A DNA stretch of 28,109 nt from Deltaproteobacteria bacterium (lineage in GTDB: Bacteria; Desulfobacterota; DSM-4660; Desulfatiglandales; B25-G16): positions 1,807,657 to 1,835,765 of the forward strand of contig CP070752.1 of NCBI GenBank assembly GCA_020348625.1. The letters are read 5' to 3'. The notes beneath the pieces were generated by a model. It was not told the origin of the DNA, searched no databases, and saw only the letters and a program-made list of their open reading frames with translations. A program made the position numbers and the translations under genes. This document shows, piece after piece, positions 16,122 to 24,823 of this stretch. Within the stretch, counting starts at the first letter, position 1, and each line of letters begins with the position of its first letter.

Positions 16122-17896
16122 ATCTACTCAACGATTGGAAAAGGACACACGATTGCGGCAGTCTCAGAGGAGAGGACGTGGGTCGTGAGGTTGTCCTCAT
16201 GGGTTGGGTTAACAGGAGGAGAGATCTAGGAAAGGTGACGTTTATCGATCTCAGAGATCGGACTGGCTTGACCCAGATAGTGCTTGATCGGGAATTCGAT
16301 GAAATCAGCCATAAGAAGGCAGGTATCTTGCGAAATGAATGGGTCATAGCCGTGAAGGGGACCGTCAGTCCTCGGCTGGCCGGCCAGGAGAATCCTGAAC
16401 TCCCGACTGGGGCTATCGAGGTAAAGATAAGAGAGCTCAAGATACTAAATGAAACGGCCGTGCCTCCTTTTCAGGTTGACGGGAAAATAGACGCATCGGA
16501 AAGTCTGCGACTCAAGTATCGATATTTGGAACTCAGGAGGCCGACACTGTTCCATAATATGGCAATGAGGCACAAGATAGCCCTGCAAATACGAAACACC
16601 TTGAGCAGGGAAGGATTCGTAGAGGTAGAAACCCCCTTTCTCACCAAGAGCACGCCTGAAGGTGCTCGGGACTATCTCGTGCCGAGCCGCATTAGCAAAG
16701 GTCGTTTTTATGCATTACCCCAATCCCCCCAACTATTTAAACAGCTATTGATGGTGGCTGGCTTTGATCGCTATTTTCAAATCGTTCGATGCTTCCGGGA
16801 TGAAGACCTCAGGGCAGACAGGCAGCCCGAGTTTACCCAGGTAGACATGGAGATGTCTTTCACAAAAGAGGACGGCGTCATGGATGTCGTGGAAACCCTT
16901 ATGGTTGATCTGTTCTCGACTACGCTCGGCTACACTCTCTCAAGGCCTTTTCCCAGGCTCGAATATCAAAGAGCTATGGATCTCTATGGCTCGGATAAAC
17001 CGGATATCAGATATGGAATGGAATTAACCGATATCTCGGATTCCTTAAGATCGTGTGGCTTCAAGGTTTTTACGGATGTACTCGATGCCGGCGGGATTGT
17101 TAAGGCCATAAACGTGAAGGGGGGAGCATCGTCTTCCCGGAAGGATTTGGATGGGCTGAACGATATGGTGGTTGCGTCCGGCGCAAGGGGTCTGTTCTGG
17201 GCGAAGATTAAATCCGATGGTTGGCAGTCATCGCTGGCCAAATTCCTAGTAGCGAATACGAGACGTGCCGTTGAGGAGAAACTCGGTGCCGCTGAAGGAG
17301 ATCTTCTTATCATTGTGTCGGATAAGCCCCAGGTAACAAATGAGGCGCTCGGTTCGCTCAGGGTTGAGATCGGAAAGAGACTTAATTTAGCCAAACCCGG
17401 TACCTATTCGTTTGTCTGGATTACTCGATTTCCCCTATTAGAATATAGCAGCGAGGAAGAGCGATTTGTGGCTGTTCACCATCCGTTTACTGCTCCCCTT
17501 GAGGAGGATTTGGCGTTCTTGGCTAAAGAACCACAAAGGGTAAGGGCTCGGTCATATGATGTTGTTCTGAACGGTCAGGAAATAGGAGGAGGAAGCGTGC
17601 GGATCCACACCCTTGATTTGCAAAACCGGATCTTTCGCGCACTGGGTTTGGGGAAGGAAGAGATCAGGGAGAAATTTGGGTTCTTCCTCGAAGCACTCAC
17701 CTACGGAACGCCTCCCCATGCCGGCATTGCGCTTGGTTTCGACAGGCTCGTGGCCATAATGGTCGGTGCAGAGTCGCTGCGGGATGTAATTGCTTTTCCG
17801 AAGACCCAGCGGGCAACATGTGCTGTTACCGACGCGCCTTCGGAGGTGAATAAGAATCAGCTCGCAGAATTAGGGCTTACACTCAAGGACGGTTGA
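16112..17896 (+). CDS. aspS: Aspartyl-tRNA synthetase (bacterial type)
   Basis: A 594-residue class II synthetase. The OB-fold anticodon domain occupies 1-105 (MGWVNRRRDLGKVTFIDLRDR). The catalytic core has the FRDEDLRADRQPEFTQ motif 2, an inserted GAD domain about 290-410, and motif 3 in GIALGFDRLVAIM. The only start that keeps the whole OB-fold is TTG at 16112, inside the end of hisS, with AAGGA 7 bases ahead. Whether it is discriminating, or also charges tRNA-Asn as in many bacteria with GatCAB, cannot be settled from this window. No clear intrinsic terminator follows directly. Confidence 0.96.
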   Translation: MAVDLLNDWKRTHDCGSLRGEDVGREVVLMGWVNRRRDLGKVTFIDLRDRTGLTQIVLDREFDEISHKKAGILRNEWVIAVKGTVSPRLAGQENPELPTGAIEVKIRELKILNETAVPPFQVDGKIDASESLRLKYRYLELRRPTLFHNMAMRHKIALQIRNTLSREGFVEVETPFLTKSTPEGARDYLVPSRISKGRFYALPQSPQLFKQLLMVAGFDRYFQIVRCFRDEDLRADRQPEFTQVDMEMSFTKEDGVMDVVETLMVDLFSTTLGYTLSRPFPRLEYQRAMDLYGSDKPDIRYGMELTDISDSLRSCGFKVFTDVLDAGGIVKAINVKGGASSSRKDLDGLNDMVVASGARGLFWAKIKSDGWQSSLAKFLVANTRRAVEEKLGAAEGDLLIIVSDKPQVTNEALGSLRVEIGKRLNLAKPGTYSFVWITRFPLLEYSSEEERFVAVHHPFTAPLEEDLAFLAKEPQRVRARSYDVVLNGQEIGGGSVRIHTLDLQNRIFRALGLGKEEIREKFGFFLEALTYGTPPHAGIALGFDRLVAIMVGAESLRDVIAFPKTQRATCAVTDAPSEVNKNQLAELGLTLKDG

Positions 17897-18142
17897 GGAA
17901 ATCCAGCGGCAGCCAACCAAAGATTCCTCCATATGGCTCATCCGATCACAATTGAATGTTGCCGAATAATTAGGGAGTTCGCCCTACTCTCCATGGGGAG
18001 TACGGTCAAAACAAAAAACCCCTATCCTTGAATAGGTGGGGATCTGAAGTTTTTGAGTGAATCACCTGATTGAATGAGCTTGAATCTTTCGACTAAAAAG
18101 GGGGCATGAGATCTAGGCCTTGAGGGCGATCACGTTTTTGGC
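17897..18142. other. Gene-free region after aspS with small hairpins
   Basis: Three short inverted repeats are visible: TAGGG/CCCTA at 17971-17986, CTCC-ATGG-GGAG at 17989-18000, and a bulged stem at 18019-18041 (CCCCTAT with ATAGG-T-GGG). None has a proper T-tract, so termination after aspS is only possible, not shown. No gene is seen. Confidence 0.35.
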
Positions 18143-18171
18143 TTGACAACGGGCCTGCGCCAAAGTATCAG
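18143..18171 (+). promoter_or_regulatory. Sigma-70-type promoter for the biotin-carrier gene
   Basis: A perfect TTGACA at 18143-18148, a 17-base spacer and TATCAG at 18166-18171 (4 of 6 to TATAAT). Transcription would start near 18178, giving a leader of about 90 bases. That leader contains a possible 21-codon frame from ATG 18181 (MKNESVTKAVAV...) without a ribosome binding site; I do not call it a gene. Confidence 0.6.
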
Positions 18172-18266
18172 AATAAATCTATGAAAAACGAATCCGTGAC
18201 AAAGGCAGTAGCAGTACCTTTGGCTCCAGGATTGGTGTTTAGATAAAATAAGAGGAGGTATTAGAA

Positions 18267-18479
18267 GTGAGTGACGTAACAGCTCCCATGGCGGGAAAGG
18301 TAATCGAGGTGAAGGTTCAGGTGGGCGACTCGGTCAATGAGAACGATGAGATTCTTATCCTCGAAGCAATGAAGATGGAGATGCCTATAGTAGCGCCAAC
18401 ATCCGGAAAGGTAAGTGAAATCAAGTGTCAGAAAGGAGATTCAGTCGCGGCTGATGACGTCTTGATGGTTATCGAATAG
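18267..18479 (+). CDS. Biotin carrier (biotinyl-domain) protein
   Basis: A 70-residue stand-alone biotinyl domain. The biotinylated lysine is K36 in LEAMKMEM, with flanking MAGKV and SGKV hairpins. It should carry the carboxyl group between a carboxyltransferase and the membrane beta subunit encoded downstream. Typical GcdC/MmdC carriers are longer because of an Ala/Pro linker before the domain; that linker is missing. Start is GTG 18267, with AGGAGG shortly upstream. A strong terminator lies 32 bp after the stop, so this gene can be transcribed alone and in excess over the membrane subunits. Confidence 0.93.
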   Translation: MSDVTAPMAGKVIEVKVQVGDSVNENDEILILEAMKMEMPIVAPTSGKVSEIKCQKGDSVAADDVLMVIE

Positions 18480-18511
18480 ACGTATGGCGGTGCTCCATGC
18501 TCAGAAAAATG

Positions 18512-18544
18512 TGCCCTGTCCGGTCATCGACAGGGCATTTTTTT
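18512..18544 (+). terminator. Rho-independent terminator after biotin carrier
   Basis: TGCCCTGTC (18512-18520) pairs perfectly with GACAGGGCA (18529-18537) around an 8-base loop and is followed by seven T. It separates the biotin carrier from the two membrane subunits. Downstream reading needs read-through or a new promoter. TACAAT at 18594-18599 with a weak TTCATG at 18572-18577 is the only candidate I see. Confidence 0.85.
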
Positions 18545-18649
18545 CAGGGCTTCTAGACACTGGTTCAGCTGTTCATGGTATCCGGCAGCCGGTTACAATC
18601 GCTGAACGGAGATCGCAAAAATTTTGATGTAATGAGGAGGTGAATTGGT

Positions 18650-18781
18650 ATGGTCGATTGGAACCTCGCATTAAAGATATTCACTTTTGGCCTATTCGCT
18701 GTCTTCTGCTCGCTTGGAATACTGATAGGGGCGATTTATGCCTTTGGGAAGGCCTTAAAGTCTTTTGAAAAAGGCGAATAA
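18650..18781 (+). CDS. OadG-like small membrane subunit of Na+ pump decarboxylase
   Basis: A 43-residue protein with one membrane helix (about residues 11-32, rich in F/L/I/A/G) and a short basic tail (FGKALKSFEKGE). Size, single helix and position directly before the beta subunit match the gamma/delta (OadG/MmdD/GcdD) subunit, which assembles and anchors the decarboxylase. GAGGAGGTG at 18634-18642 gives a strong ribosome binding site for ATG 18650. It lacks the long C-terminal tail with Pro/Ala and zinc-binding residues of Klebsiella OadG. The beta subunit starts 12 bp after the stop. Assignment rests on size and context. Confidence 0.72.
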   Translation: MVDWNLALKIFTFGLFAVFCSLGILIGAIYAFGKALKSFEKGE

Positions 18782-18793
18782 GAGAGGTGAACT

Positions 18794-19900
18794 ATGCTTG
18801 ATCTGATTGTAACCACGGGTGTTATACATCTGACGATTGGCAACCTAGTCATGTGGCTCATTGCCTTTGTATTTATCTATCTGGCAATAACGAAGAATTA
18901 TGAACCGCTTCTTTTGGTACCTATCGGTTTCGGCATTTTGGTTGTTAATCTGCCCCTCACCTTTCTCATGCAAGAAGGGCAAGGGTTGCTGTGGAAGTTT
19001 TACCATTACGGGCTAGAATGGGAGATAATTCCGCCGCTCATCTTCTTGGGACTCGGTGCCCTCACGGATTTCGGGCCTATGATTGCCAATCCAAAAACCC
19101 TCATATTAGGTGCCGGAGCCCAGTTTGGGGTCTACGTGTCGTTTTTCGGGGCGTTGTTCCTGGGCTTTAACATACCTGAGGCCTGCTCAATCGGTATTAT
19201 AGGCGGTGCTGATGGCCCGACAACCATTTACACGACCGTGCATCTTGCACCCCACCTTTTGGGAGCCACGGCTGTAGCTGCGTATTCATACATGTCCCTC
19301 GTGCCCATTATTCAGCCGCCTATCATGAGGCTGCTTACCACCGAGAGTGAGAGAAAGATCAAGATGAGACAGCTAAGGCCTGTATCGAAGCGGGAGAAGA
19401 TCCTCTTTCCCCTGGTAACGGTCCTGGTTATCTGTCTCATTGTTCCGGCCTCAGCCCCACTCATGGCCATGTTTATGCTTGGTAACCTTTTCAAGGAATG
19501 CGGAGTTGTGAAAAGGCTCTCAGATGCAGCGGCCAATGAACTCATGAATATTGTCACTATCCTTCTGGGGATAAGTGTTGGTGCCACCATGTCTGCCGAG
19601 AATTTCCTGAAACCTCAGGTTATTTTTGTGTTCCTCATGGGTCTCGTGGCATTCGCTTTTTCGACTGCTGCCGGTATAATGCTAGCAAAACTCATAAATC
19701 TTTTTTCCAAGGAAAAGATAAATCCACTCATCGGTTCCGCAGGGGTTTCCGCGGTTCCGATGGCCGCACGGGTAAGCCAGATAGTAGGCGCGAAAGCGGA
19801 TCCGAAGAATTTCTTGCTCATGCATGCCATGGGGCCTAATGTGGCTGGTGTTATCGGAACCGTCGTTGCTGCAGGTGTGTTCCTTGCGCTGGCCGGGTAA
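18794..19900 (+). CDS. Na+-translocating acyl-CoA decarboxylase beta subunit (OadB/GcdB/MmdB family)
   Basis: A 368-residue polytopic membrane protein, about ten helices, that decarboxylates carboxybiotin and exports Na+. The diagnostic re-entrant motif GGADGPT is at 137-143, with D140 matching the essential aspartate of OadB. The NPK segment (99-101) and SLVPIIQPP (168-176) are also conserved. Length is close to GcdB/MmdB (about 375) and shorter than Klebsiella OadB (433). Neighbours are the small subunit and methylmalonyl-CoA mutase. That favours a methylmalonyl-CoA decarboxylase, while the benzoyl-CoA genes nearby make glutaconyl-CoA an alternative. No alpha (carboxyltransferase) subunit is present in the window. 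Confidence 0.94.
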   Translation: MLDLIVTTGVIHLTIGNLVMWLIAFVFIYLAITKNYEPLLLVPIGFGILVVNLPLTFLMQEGQGLLWKFYHYGLEWEIIPPLIFLGLGALTDFGPMIANPKTLILGAGAQFGVYVSFFGALFLGFNIPEACSIGIIGGADGPTTIYTTVHLAPHLLGATAVAAYSYMSLVPIIQPPIMRLLTTESERKIKMRQLRPVSKREKILFPLVTVLVICLIVPASAPLMAMFMLGNLFKECGVVKRLSDAAANELMNIVTILLGISVGATMSAENFLKPQVIFVFLMGLVAFAFSTAAGIMLAKLINLFSKEKINPLIGSAGVSAVPMAARVSQIVGAKADPKNFLLMHAMGPNVAGVIGTVVAAGVFLALAG

Positions 19901-19921
19901 CGGATTAGGGGAGTTGGATGG

Positions 19922-21601
19922 ATGTATGAAAAGGCTAAAATCAAGGTGCTTGACGAGGAATATCGAAGATGGTCCGAAACGATCGAACATAGCCTCGCCA
20001 AGCGACCTGAGAGAAAGAGTGATTTTGTTAACACGTCTGGTATTCCGGTAAAGAGGGCATTTACACCGCTGGATGTCGATCACCTTGATTACATGGATGA
20101 CCTGGGCATTCCCGGCGAGTATCCTTTCACCAGAGGGGTTCAGAGCACCATGTACCGAGGAAGGTTCTGGACTATGAGGCAGTATGCCGGTTTCGGCACG
20201 GCAGAGGATACGAATCGGCGCTACCGGTTCCTCCTGGAACAAGGCCAGACAGGCCTCTCAGTTGCCTTTGATCTGCCAACCCAGATCGGATACGACTCGG
20301 ATCATCCACTGGCCCAGGGAGAAGTGGGAAAGGTTGGAGTAGCGATTGATTCACTGAAAGATATGGAAATACTCTTTGACCAGATCCCGCTCGATAAGGT
20401 GAGCACCTCGATGACTATAAATGCCCCTGCGGCAGTGCTCCTGGCAATGTATATAGGAGTGGCGGAAAAACAGGGGGTGCCCGCAAAGGACTTACGAGGC
20501 ACCATTCAAAATGATATTCTCAAGGAATACTCTGCTCGCGGGACTTATATATTTCCCCCGCAGCCCTCCATGAGGATTATTACAGACATCTTTTCTTTTT
20601 GTGCTGGAGAGGTTCCCCAGTGGAATACTATAAGCATCAGCGGCTATCATATCAGGGAGGCAGGCTCTACAGCAGTGCAGGAGGTGGCCTTTACCTTGGC
20701 TGACGGTATTGCCTACGTGGAGGCAGCCATAGGGGCAGGGCTTGCTGTAGATGAGTTTGCTCCGCGCCTGTCCTTCTTTTTCAATGCTCACCTTGATTTT
20801 TTCGAAGAGGTTGCCAAGTTCAGGGCGGCACGAAAGCTTTGGGCAAAGATAATGCGAGAGAGATTCAAGGCCGAGGACCCGCGATCAATGATGATGAGGT
20901 TTCATACCCAGACCGCCGGGTGTACACTCACCGCGAAGCAACCGAAAAACAATATAGTTCGTGTTGGCCTTCAGGCACTCTCGGCGGTTCTCGGTGGAAC
21001 CCAATCGCTTCATACGAATTCCATGGACGAGGCCTATTGTCTGCCAAGTGAAGAGGCGGTTCAGGTTGCCCTAAGGACGCAACAGCTCATTGCCCATGAA
21101 TCCGGTGTTGCAGACACGGTTGACCCTCTGGGTGGGTCATACTATGTAGAGGCACTAACACAAGAGATTGTTCAGAGGGTTCAGAGGTATATTAACAAGA
21201 TCGATGAGCTCGGCGGGGCAGCATCGGCCATTGAGAAAGGCTTCATACAGAGGGAAATCCAGGATAGCGCCTATCGATACCAGAAAGAGATTGAAAATGA
21301 CGAAAGAGTTGTGGTTGGTGTGAATAAGTTTCAGGTCGACGAACAGACTCCCATGGATCTCCTGAGGGTAGACCCCGCCGTAAGAATTTCTCAAATAGAG
21401 AGGCTGAAAACGCTTAAATCGGAGCGCGACAACAGTAAGGTGAGGAACATACTGAGTGATTTAGGGAAGGCCGCTCAAGGGGATGATAACCTCATGCCGT
21501 TTATTGTGGCTGCGGTGAAGGCTTATGCCACCTTGGGGGAGATTTGCGACGAATTGCGGCGTGTTTTCGGCGAATATCAACCAGTTAGTACGATCGGGTA
21601 A
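19922..21601 (+). CDS. Methylmalonyl-CoA mutase, catalytic (large) subunit without B12 domain
   Basis: A 559-residue TIM-barrel subunit that interconverts methylmalonyl-CoA and succinyl-CoA with adenosylcobalamin. Residues matching the Propionibacterium enzyme are Y88 (RQYAGFG), R206 (YSARGTY, the carboxylate-binding arginine) and H243 (SGYHIREAG). Tyr and Arg at the first two sites indicate methylmalonyl-CoA rather than isobutyryl-CoA, where Phe and Gln occur. The B12-binding domain, fused in most bacterial mutases (about 700 residues), is encoded separately at 21738, the arrangement common in archaea. AGGGGAG lies 8 bases before ATG 19922. It starts 21 bp after the beta subunit and is surely in its operon. 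Confidence 0.95.
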   Translation: MYEKAKIKVLDEEYRRWSETIEHSLAKRPERKSDFVNTSGIPVKRAFTPLDVDHLDYMDDLGIPGEYPFTRGVQSTMYRGRFWTMRQYAGFGTAEDTNRRYRFLLEQGQTGLSVAFDLPTQIGYDSDHPLAQGEVGKVGVAIDSLKDMEILFDQIPLDKVSTSMTINAPAAVLLAMYIGVAEKQGVPAKDLRGTIQNDILKEYSARGTYIFPPQPSMRIITDIFSFCAGEVPQWNTISISGYHIREAGSTAVQEVAFTLADGIAYVEAAIGAGLAVDEFAPRLSFFFNAHLDFFEEVAKFRAARKLWAKIMRERFKAEDPRSMMMRFHTQTAGCTLTAKQPKNNIVRVGLQALSAVLGGTQSLHTNSMDEAYCLPSEEAVQVALRTQQLIAHESGVADTVDPLGGSYYVEALTQEIVQRVQRYINKIDELGGAASAIEKGFIQREIQDSAYRYQKEIENDERVVVGVNKFQVDEQTPMDLLRVDPAVRISQIERLKTLKSERDNSKVRNILSDLGKAAQGDDNLMPFIVAAVKAYATLGEICDELRRVFGEYQPVSTIG

Positions 21602-21632
21602 TGCAAGAAAAATGGCGAATGGAAATTGAGTA

Positions 21633-21654
21633 TTGACAATTGAAGGGCTTCAAT
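21633..21654. promoter_or_regulatory. TTGACA box overlapping a palindrome between the two mutase subunits
   Basis: TTGACA at 21633-21638 is followed at once by ATTGAAG-GG-CTTCAAT (21639-21654), a 7-bp inverted repeat. The sequence ATGGCGAATG also occurs twice, near 21612 and 21680. No -10 box stands at 17 bases, so this may be an operator or a small hairpin rather than a promoter. The 136-bp gap is unusual between subunits of one enzyme. Confidence 0.35.
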
Positions 21655-21737
21655 CGAAAGTAGTCACTATAAGCTACAAATGGCGAATGCTAAACGATGC
21701 ATGAGGCACCCATGTGCTTTTCAGGGGTTGAGTAGAC

Positions 21738-22139
21738 ATGGATACGAAGAGAAAGATACGGGTCTTGGCTACGAAGCCGGGCCTTGACGGCCATGACAGG
21801 GGAATAAAGGTAATTGCCAACGCCTTAATGGATGCAGGTATGGAGGTAATCTATACCGGTTTACGCCAAAGCCCGGAGCAAATCGTAGACTCGTCCATTC
21901 AGGAAGATGTGGATGTCATCGCTTTGAGTATCTTGTCAGGGGCCCATGATTTTCTGTTGCCGCGGGTCATGGAGTTGCTGGAGGAAAAAGGTGTACGTGA
22001 TGTTCTCGTCATTGCGGGTGGCATTATCCCCGAGGAGGATGTAGCGGACCTGAAAAAAAAAGGCATTGCCGAGATCTTTGGCCCCGGCACGTATACACAA
22101 GACATTATAACGTATATCAAAAACAACCTGAGGCGTTAG
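21738..22139 (+). CDS. Methylmalonyl-CoA mutase, cobalamin-binding (small) subunit
   Basis: A 133-residue B12-binding protein. The DxHxxG motif is D17-x-H19-x-x-G22, where H19 is the lower axial cobalt ligand. LSILSG (SxL) and AGGIIP (GG) complete the base-off cobalamin site. The sequence start, [15 protein letters not shown], is typical of mutase small subunits. It pairs with the catalytic subunit at 19922. Known two-gene mutases form such heteromers. No MeaB/ArgK chaperone or epimerase gene is in the window. Confidence 0.94.
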   Translation: MDTKRKIRVLATKPGLDGHDRGIKVIANALMDAGMEVIYTGLRQSPEQIVDSSIQEDVDVIALSILSGAHDFLLPRVMELLEEKGVRDVLVIAGGIIPEEDVADLKKKGIAEIFGPGTYTQDIITYIKNNLRR

Positions 22140-22498
22140 ATTAATCCGTTATCGGCGCTATTGAAATGACTGCCCTGAGAGCGGGCACCCTTCCGCGTTT
22201 GCCGTACCCGCCATAATTGCATCAGTAGATTGCTTTGAATCGAGATCTTCGCAAACCCTTTTTCGAATAGCTCCTGCTTTCGCCTGTTTATACTCTCCTC
22301 CAACAGAATACCGGGCTTAGGAGGCCGAAGTGCTTTAGGCATGGTGAGGTGAATTGAGATTTTTTCGCCACAGAAGTCAATGATCTTTTGACAAAATACC
22401 ATCAATGGTATAAGTTTCATACCTTTATAGATCAGGCTGTTGGCCAGAGACAACACGAGACCCAAGTCAGCTTTTTGGGGGTGGTTATTCAGTAACAA
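22136..22498 (-). CDS. Doubtful hypothetical ORF in a 430-bp gap
   Basis: The plus strand has no gene between 22140 and 22568. On the minus strand one frame of up to 120 residues is open (TTG start at 22498; an internal ATG at residue 27 would give 94). It has helical, basic content ([17 protein letters not shown]) but no family I know and no good ribosome binding site. Its stop overlaps the end of the mutase small-subunit gene. It may be a lineage-specific gene or chance. Confidence 0.25.
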   Translation of the reverse strand: MLLNNHPQKADLGLVLSLANSLIYKGMKLIPLMVFCQKIIDFCGEKISIHLTMPKALRPPKPGILLEESINRRKQELFEKGFAKISIQSNLLMQLWRVRQTRKGARSQGSHFNSADNGLI

Positions 22499-22568
22499 AG
22501 GTTCGCACGGAATAATGAATTCTGAAAGGAAAAAGACGCAGTTCTTCAGGTGATGGAGGTCCTCCTAG

Positions 22569-23708
22569 ATGACAATGGATGATTTGACCGAAGAGCAAAG
22601 GATTATCTTGGATAATGTCAGGAAGGTGGTGAAGGAGCGGATTGCTCCAATCGCAGCTGAAATGGACCGCGAAGGTGTGTTTCGATGGGATGTAGCTCGG
22701 CTATTCGCGGAAATGGGCTTGCTGCAAATACTTCTACCTCCTGCCTATGGCGGGCTTGACGAGGATAAGACACTCATGTATTGCCTCTGCGTTGAGGAGA
22801 TTGCAAAGGCTTGTGCCTCTTCGGCATTGCTCCTTATTATTCAGGCAGTCGGCATCTTTCCCATAATAACAGCAGCAAACGAAAGTCAAAAAGAGCGCTT
22901 TTTTCCACGCCTTGCAAAGGGCGATGAGCTCGTGGGTTACCTGGTAACGGAACCATATGCAGGTTCCGATGTAGCGGGAATAAAAGCGAAGGCGCAAAAG
23001 GAGAATGGCGACTATATTCTGAACGGGCACAAATGCTTCTCGACTAACGGGGGAGTGGCGTCTCTATATACTGTCTTGGCAAAAACCGGGGGGAAGAAGT
23101 CTACATTCTTTGTGGTGGAGAGGGATCAGGACGGTGTTTCCGTTGGCAAAGAAGAGGATAAGCTCGGATTCAGGGCCAGCAATACGGCTGAAGTTATTTT
23201 GGAGGATGTAAGGGTTGGCCGCGATAATCGGCTGGGAAAGGAAGGGGAGGGATTTCGCATTGCAATGGAAGACTTCTATATGTCCAGACCCAGTATCGGA
23301 GCATTGGCTTTGGGAATTGCAGAGGCGGCGCTTGATCTCTCTTTTCAATACGCATGTGAGAGAAGGACATTCGGAAAGCCGATCGTCAGGCATCAGGCGA
23401 TAAGCTTCATGTTGGCAGACGCGGCCATGCAGATTGAGGCTGGCAGAGGTTTAATGACACGGGCGGCCAGACTGCACGACCAAAAGAAACCGAACGCAAA
23501 ATTCGCATCAATGGCGAAGTGTTTTTGCAGCGACATTGCCATGAAGATTACCACAGATGCCGTCCAGATCTTTGGGGGCTATGGGTATATGAAGGAATAT
23601 CCAGTGGAAAGGCTCTTTCGGGACGCAAAACTGACTCAAATCTTCGAAGGCACGAATCAGATTCAGCGGATGATTATTACCACGGAGATGCTTAAAGAGA
23701 AGCTGTAA
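22569..23708 (+). CDS. Acyl-CoA dehydrogenase
   Basis: A 379-residue FAD enzyme making a 2,3-enoyl-CoA. It shows the N-terminal helical domain, the flavin/substrate signature VTEPYAGSD (126-134), RRTFGKPI (265-272), and the C-terminal FGGYGYMKEYPVERLFRDAK...FEGTNQIQR with catalytic base E360. This is the short-chain/butyryl-type architecture. Candidate substrates in this context are pimelyl-, glutaryl- or butyryl-CoA from benzoyl-CoA breakdown; I see no residue that settles it. GGAGG at 22555-22559 supports the ATG at 22569. No electron-transfer flavoprotein genes are adjacent. A terminator follows at 23800, so it is probably monocistronic. Confidence 0.94.
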   Translation: MTMDDLTEEQRIILDNVRKVVKERIAPIAAEMDREGVFRWDVARLFAEMGLLQILLPPAYGGLDEDKTLMYCLCVEEIAKACASSALLLIIQAVGIFPIITAANESQKERFFPRLAKGDELVGYLVTEPYAGSDVAGIKAKAQKENGDYILNGHKCFSTNGGVASLYTVLAKTGGKKSTFFVVERDQDGVSVGKEEDKLGFRASNTAEVILEDVRVGRDNRLGKEGEGFRIAMEDFYMSRPSIGALALGIAEAALDLSFQYACERRTFGKPIVRHQAISFMLADAAMQIEAGRGLMTRAARLHDQKKPNAKFASMAKCFCSDIAMKITTDAVQIFGGYGYMKEYPVERLFRDAKLTQIFEGTNQIQRMIITTEMLKEKL

Positions 23709-23799
23709 GAGGATATTCATCTATCATAGATACCTAGTACCGTGAAACGTATTGTAGGTGTTTTTCCCCATGGAGGATGAGTTGCAGACGCACAGAAAG

Positions 23800-23839
23800 G
23801 CCATACCTATTCATGCGTAGGTGTGGCTTGTTTGTTTTT
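23800..23839 (+). terminator. Rho-independent terminator after acyl-CoA dehydrogenase
   Basis: GCCATACCTA (23800-23809) pairs with TAGGTGTGGC (23818-23827), ten pairs including one wobble, with an 8-base loop, then TTGTTTGTTTTT. It closes the acyl-CoA dehydrogenase transcript and insulates the benzoyl-CoA operon that follows. A 13-bp palindrome, ATCTAT-C-ATAGAT, lies just ahead at 23719-23731. Confidence 0.8.
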
Positions 23840-23885
23840 GAGTGAAGCAACCCATTGATCTGACCGCCTTTGTGCAAAAAAAATA

Positions 23886-23929
23886 TTGACAGACAAATGT
23901 AACTATGATGTAGTCATATTGTAGCTACA
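23886..23929 (+). promoter_or_regulatory. Promoter/operator region of the SDR-had-oah operon
   Basis: TTGACA is at 23886-23891. No ideal -10 lies at 17 bases (TGTAGT at 23909); TATGAT at 23904 is too close. The stretch is dense in dyads: ACTA-TGATG-TAGT at 23902-23914 and the perfect 10-bp palindrome TGTAGCTACA at 23920-23929, about 40 bp before the GTG. A repressor or activator of MarR/TetR type binding here is plausible but inferred. Confidence 0.45.
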
Positions 23930-23969
23930 GAACCTGGATGAAATTCTGAAATGTCATAGGGAGGGCAAC

Positions 23970-24722
23970 GTGAGACTCAAAGGAAAGGTTGCATTGGTAA
24001 CGGGGAGCAGTAGGGGGGTTGGGAGAGCCATTGCTTTGGCCTATGCAAAGGAAGGTGCCAGTGTTGTCGTTAACTACACGGCAAATCAGACGGCAGGTGA
24101 AGAGGTTGTTGCAGCGATCAAAAAAATGGGGGGAAAGGCAGCCCTTGTCAAGGCAGATGTGTCTAAAGCGGTTGACGCTGAGGCACTGGTTCAGAAGGGA
24201 ATTGATGAGTTTGGTGGCCTCGACATCCTGGTCAACAATGCCGGACTAAGCCGACCGGCAATGCTGTTGAAGATGAGTGAGGAGCAGTGGGACGAGGTAG
24301 TGGATATTCATTTGAAGGGTGCCTTTCTCTGTACCCAGTTTGCGGCACGGCATATGACGGGGCAGAAGAAGGGCAGGATCATTAATGTTACTTCAGTGGC
24401 AGGTCTTGTGGGAACAGTAGGGCAAATCAATTACAGTGCCGCCAAGGGCGGACTTCTCAGTTTCACGAAATCGGCAGCACGGGAACTAGCCCGGTATGAA
24501 ATATGTGTCAACGTGATTTGCCTTGGTATTGTGGCCACAGATATGACCGAAAAGATTCGGACAGACGAGAAGCTTAAAGAGATATATATGAACAGGATAT
24601 TGCTGAAACGCTTCGCCGAACCCGATGACATATCTCCTGCATTCGTGTTTTTGGGCTCTGATGAAAGCAGTTACATTACCGGGCAACTCCTGTGCGTTGA
24701 TGGTGGTTACGGGATGATCTAA
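23970..24722 (+). CDS. Short-chain dehydrogenase/reductase (FabG-like)
   Basis: A 250-residue classical SDR. The nucleotide motif TGSSRGVG is at 11-18, NNAG at 89-92, catalytic S142, Y155 and K159 (YSAAK). The fourth tetrad position, usually Asn in V-N-L, is H114, a known variation. V-N-Y at about 34-36 leaves NADPH versus NADH open. As first gene of the had-oah operon it may oxidise 3-hydroxypimelyl-CoA or a later 3-hydroxyacyl-CoA, rather than serve fatty-acid synthesis; that is inference from position. Start is GTG 23970 with GGGAGG ahead. Intergenic distance to had is 101 bp. Confidence 0.92.
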   Translation: MRLKGKVALVTGSSRGVGRAIALAYAKEGASVVVNYTANQTAGEEVVAAIKKMGGKAALVKADVSKAVDAEALVQKGIDEFGGLDILVNNAGLSRPAMLLKMSEEQWDEVVDIHLKGAFLCTQFAARHMTGQKKGRIINVTSVAGLVGTVGQINYSAAKGGLLSFTKSAARELARYEICVNVICLGIVATDMTEKIRTDEKLKEIYMNRILLKRFAEPDDISPAFVFLGSDESSYITGQLLCVDGGYGMI

Positions 24723-24823
24723 CATTCGGCACCGGCTACCGGTTAAAGGGAATACGAATCATAAGTAGTCTCGCGTAACCGGTAGAGGATGAATACTAAT
24801 GAGTACAAGAAAGGAGGGTCAAA

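Noticed and set aside
18181..18246. 21-codon leader frame before the biotin carrier
   Set aside because: No ribosome binding site; the predicted transcript begins only a few bases before the ATG. Kept only as a note.
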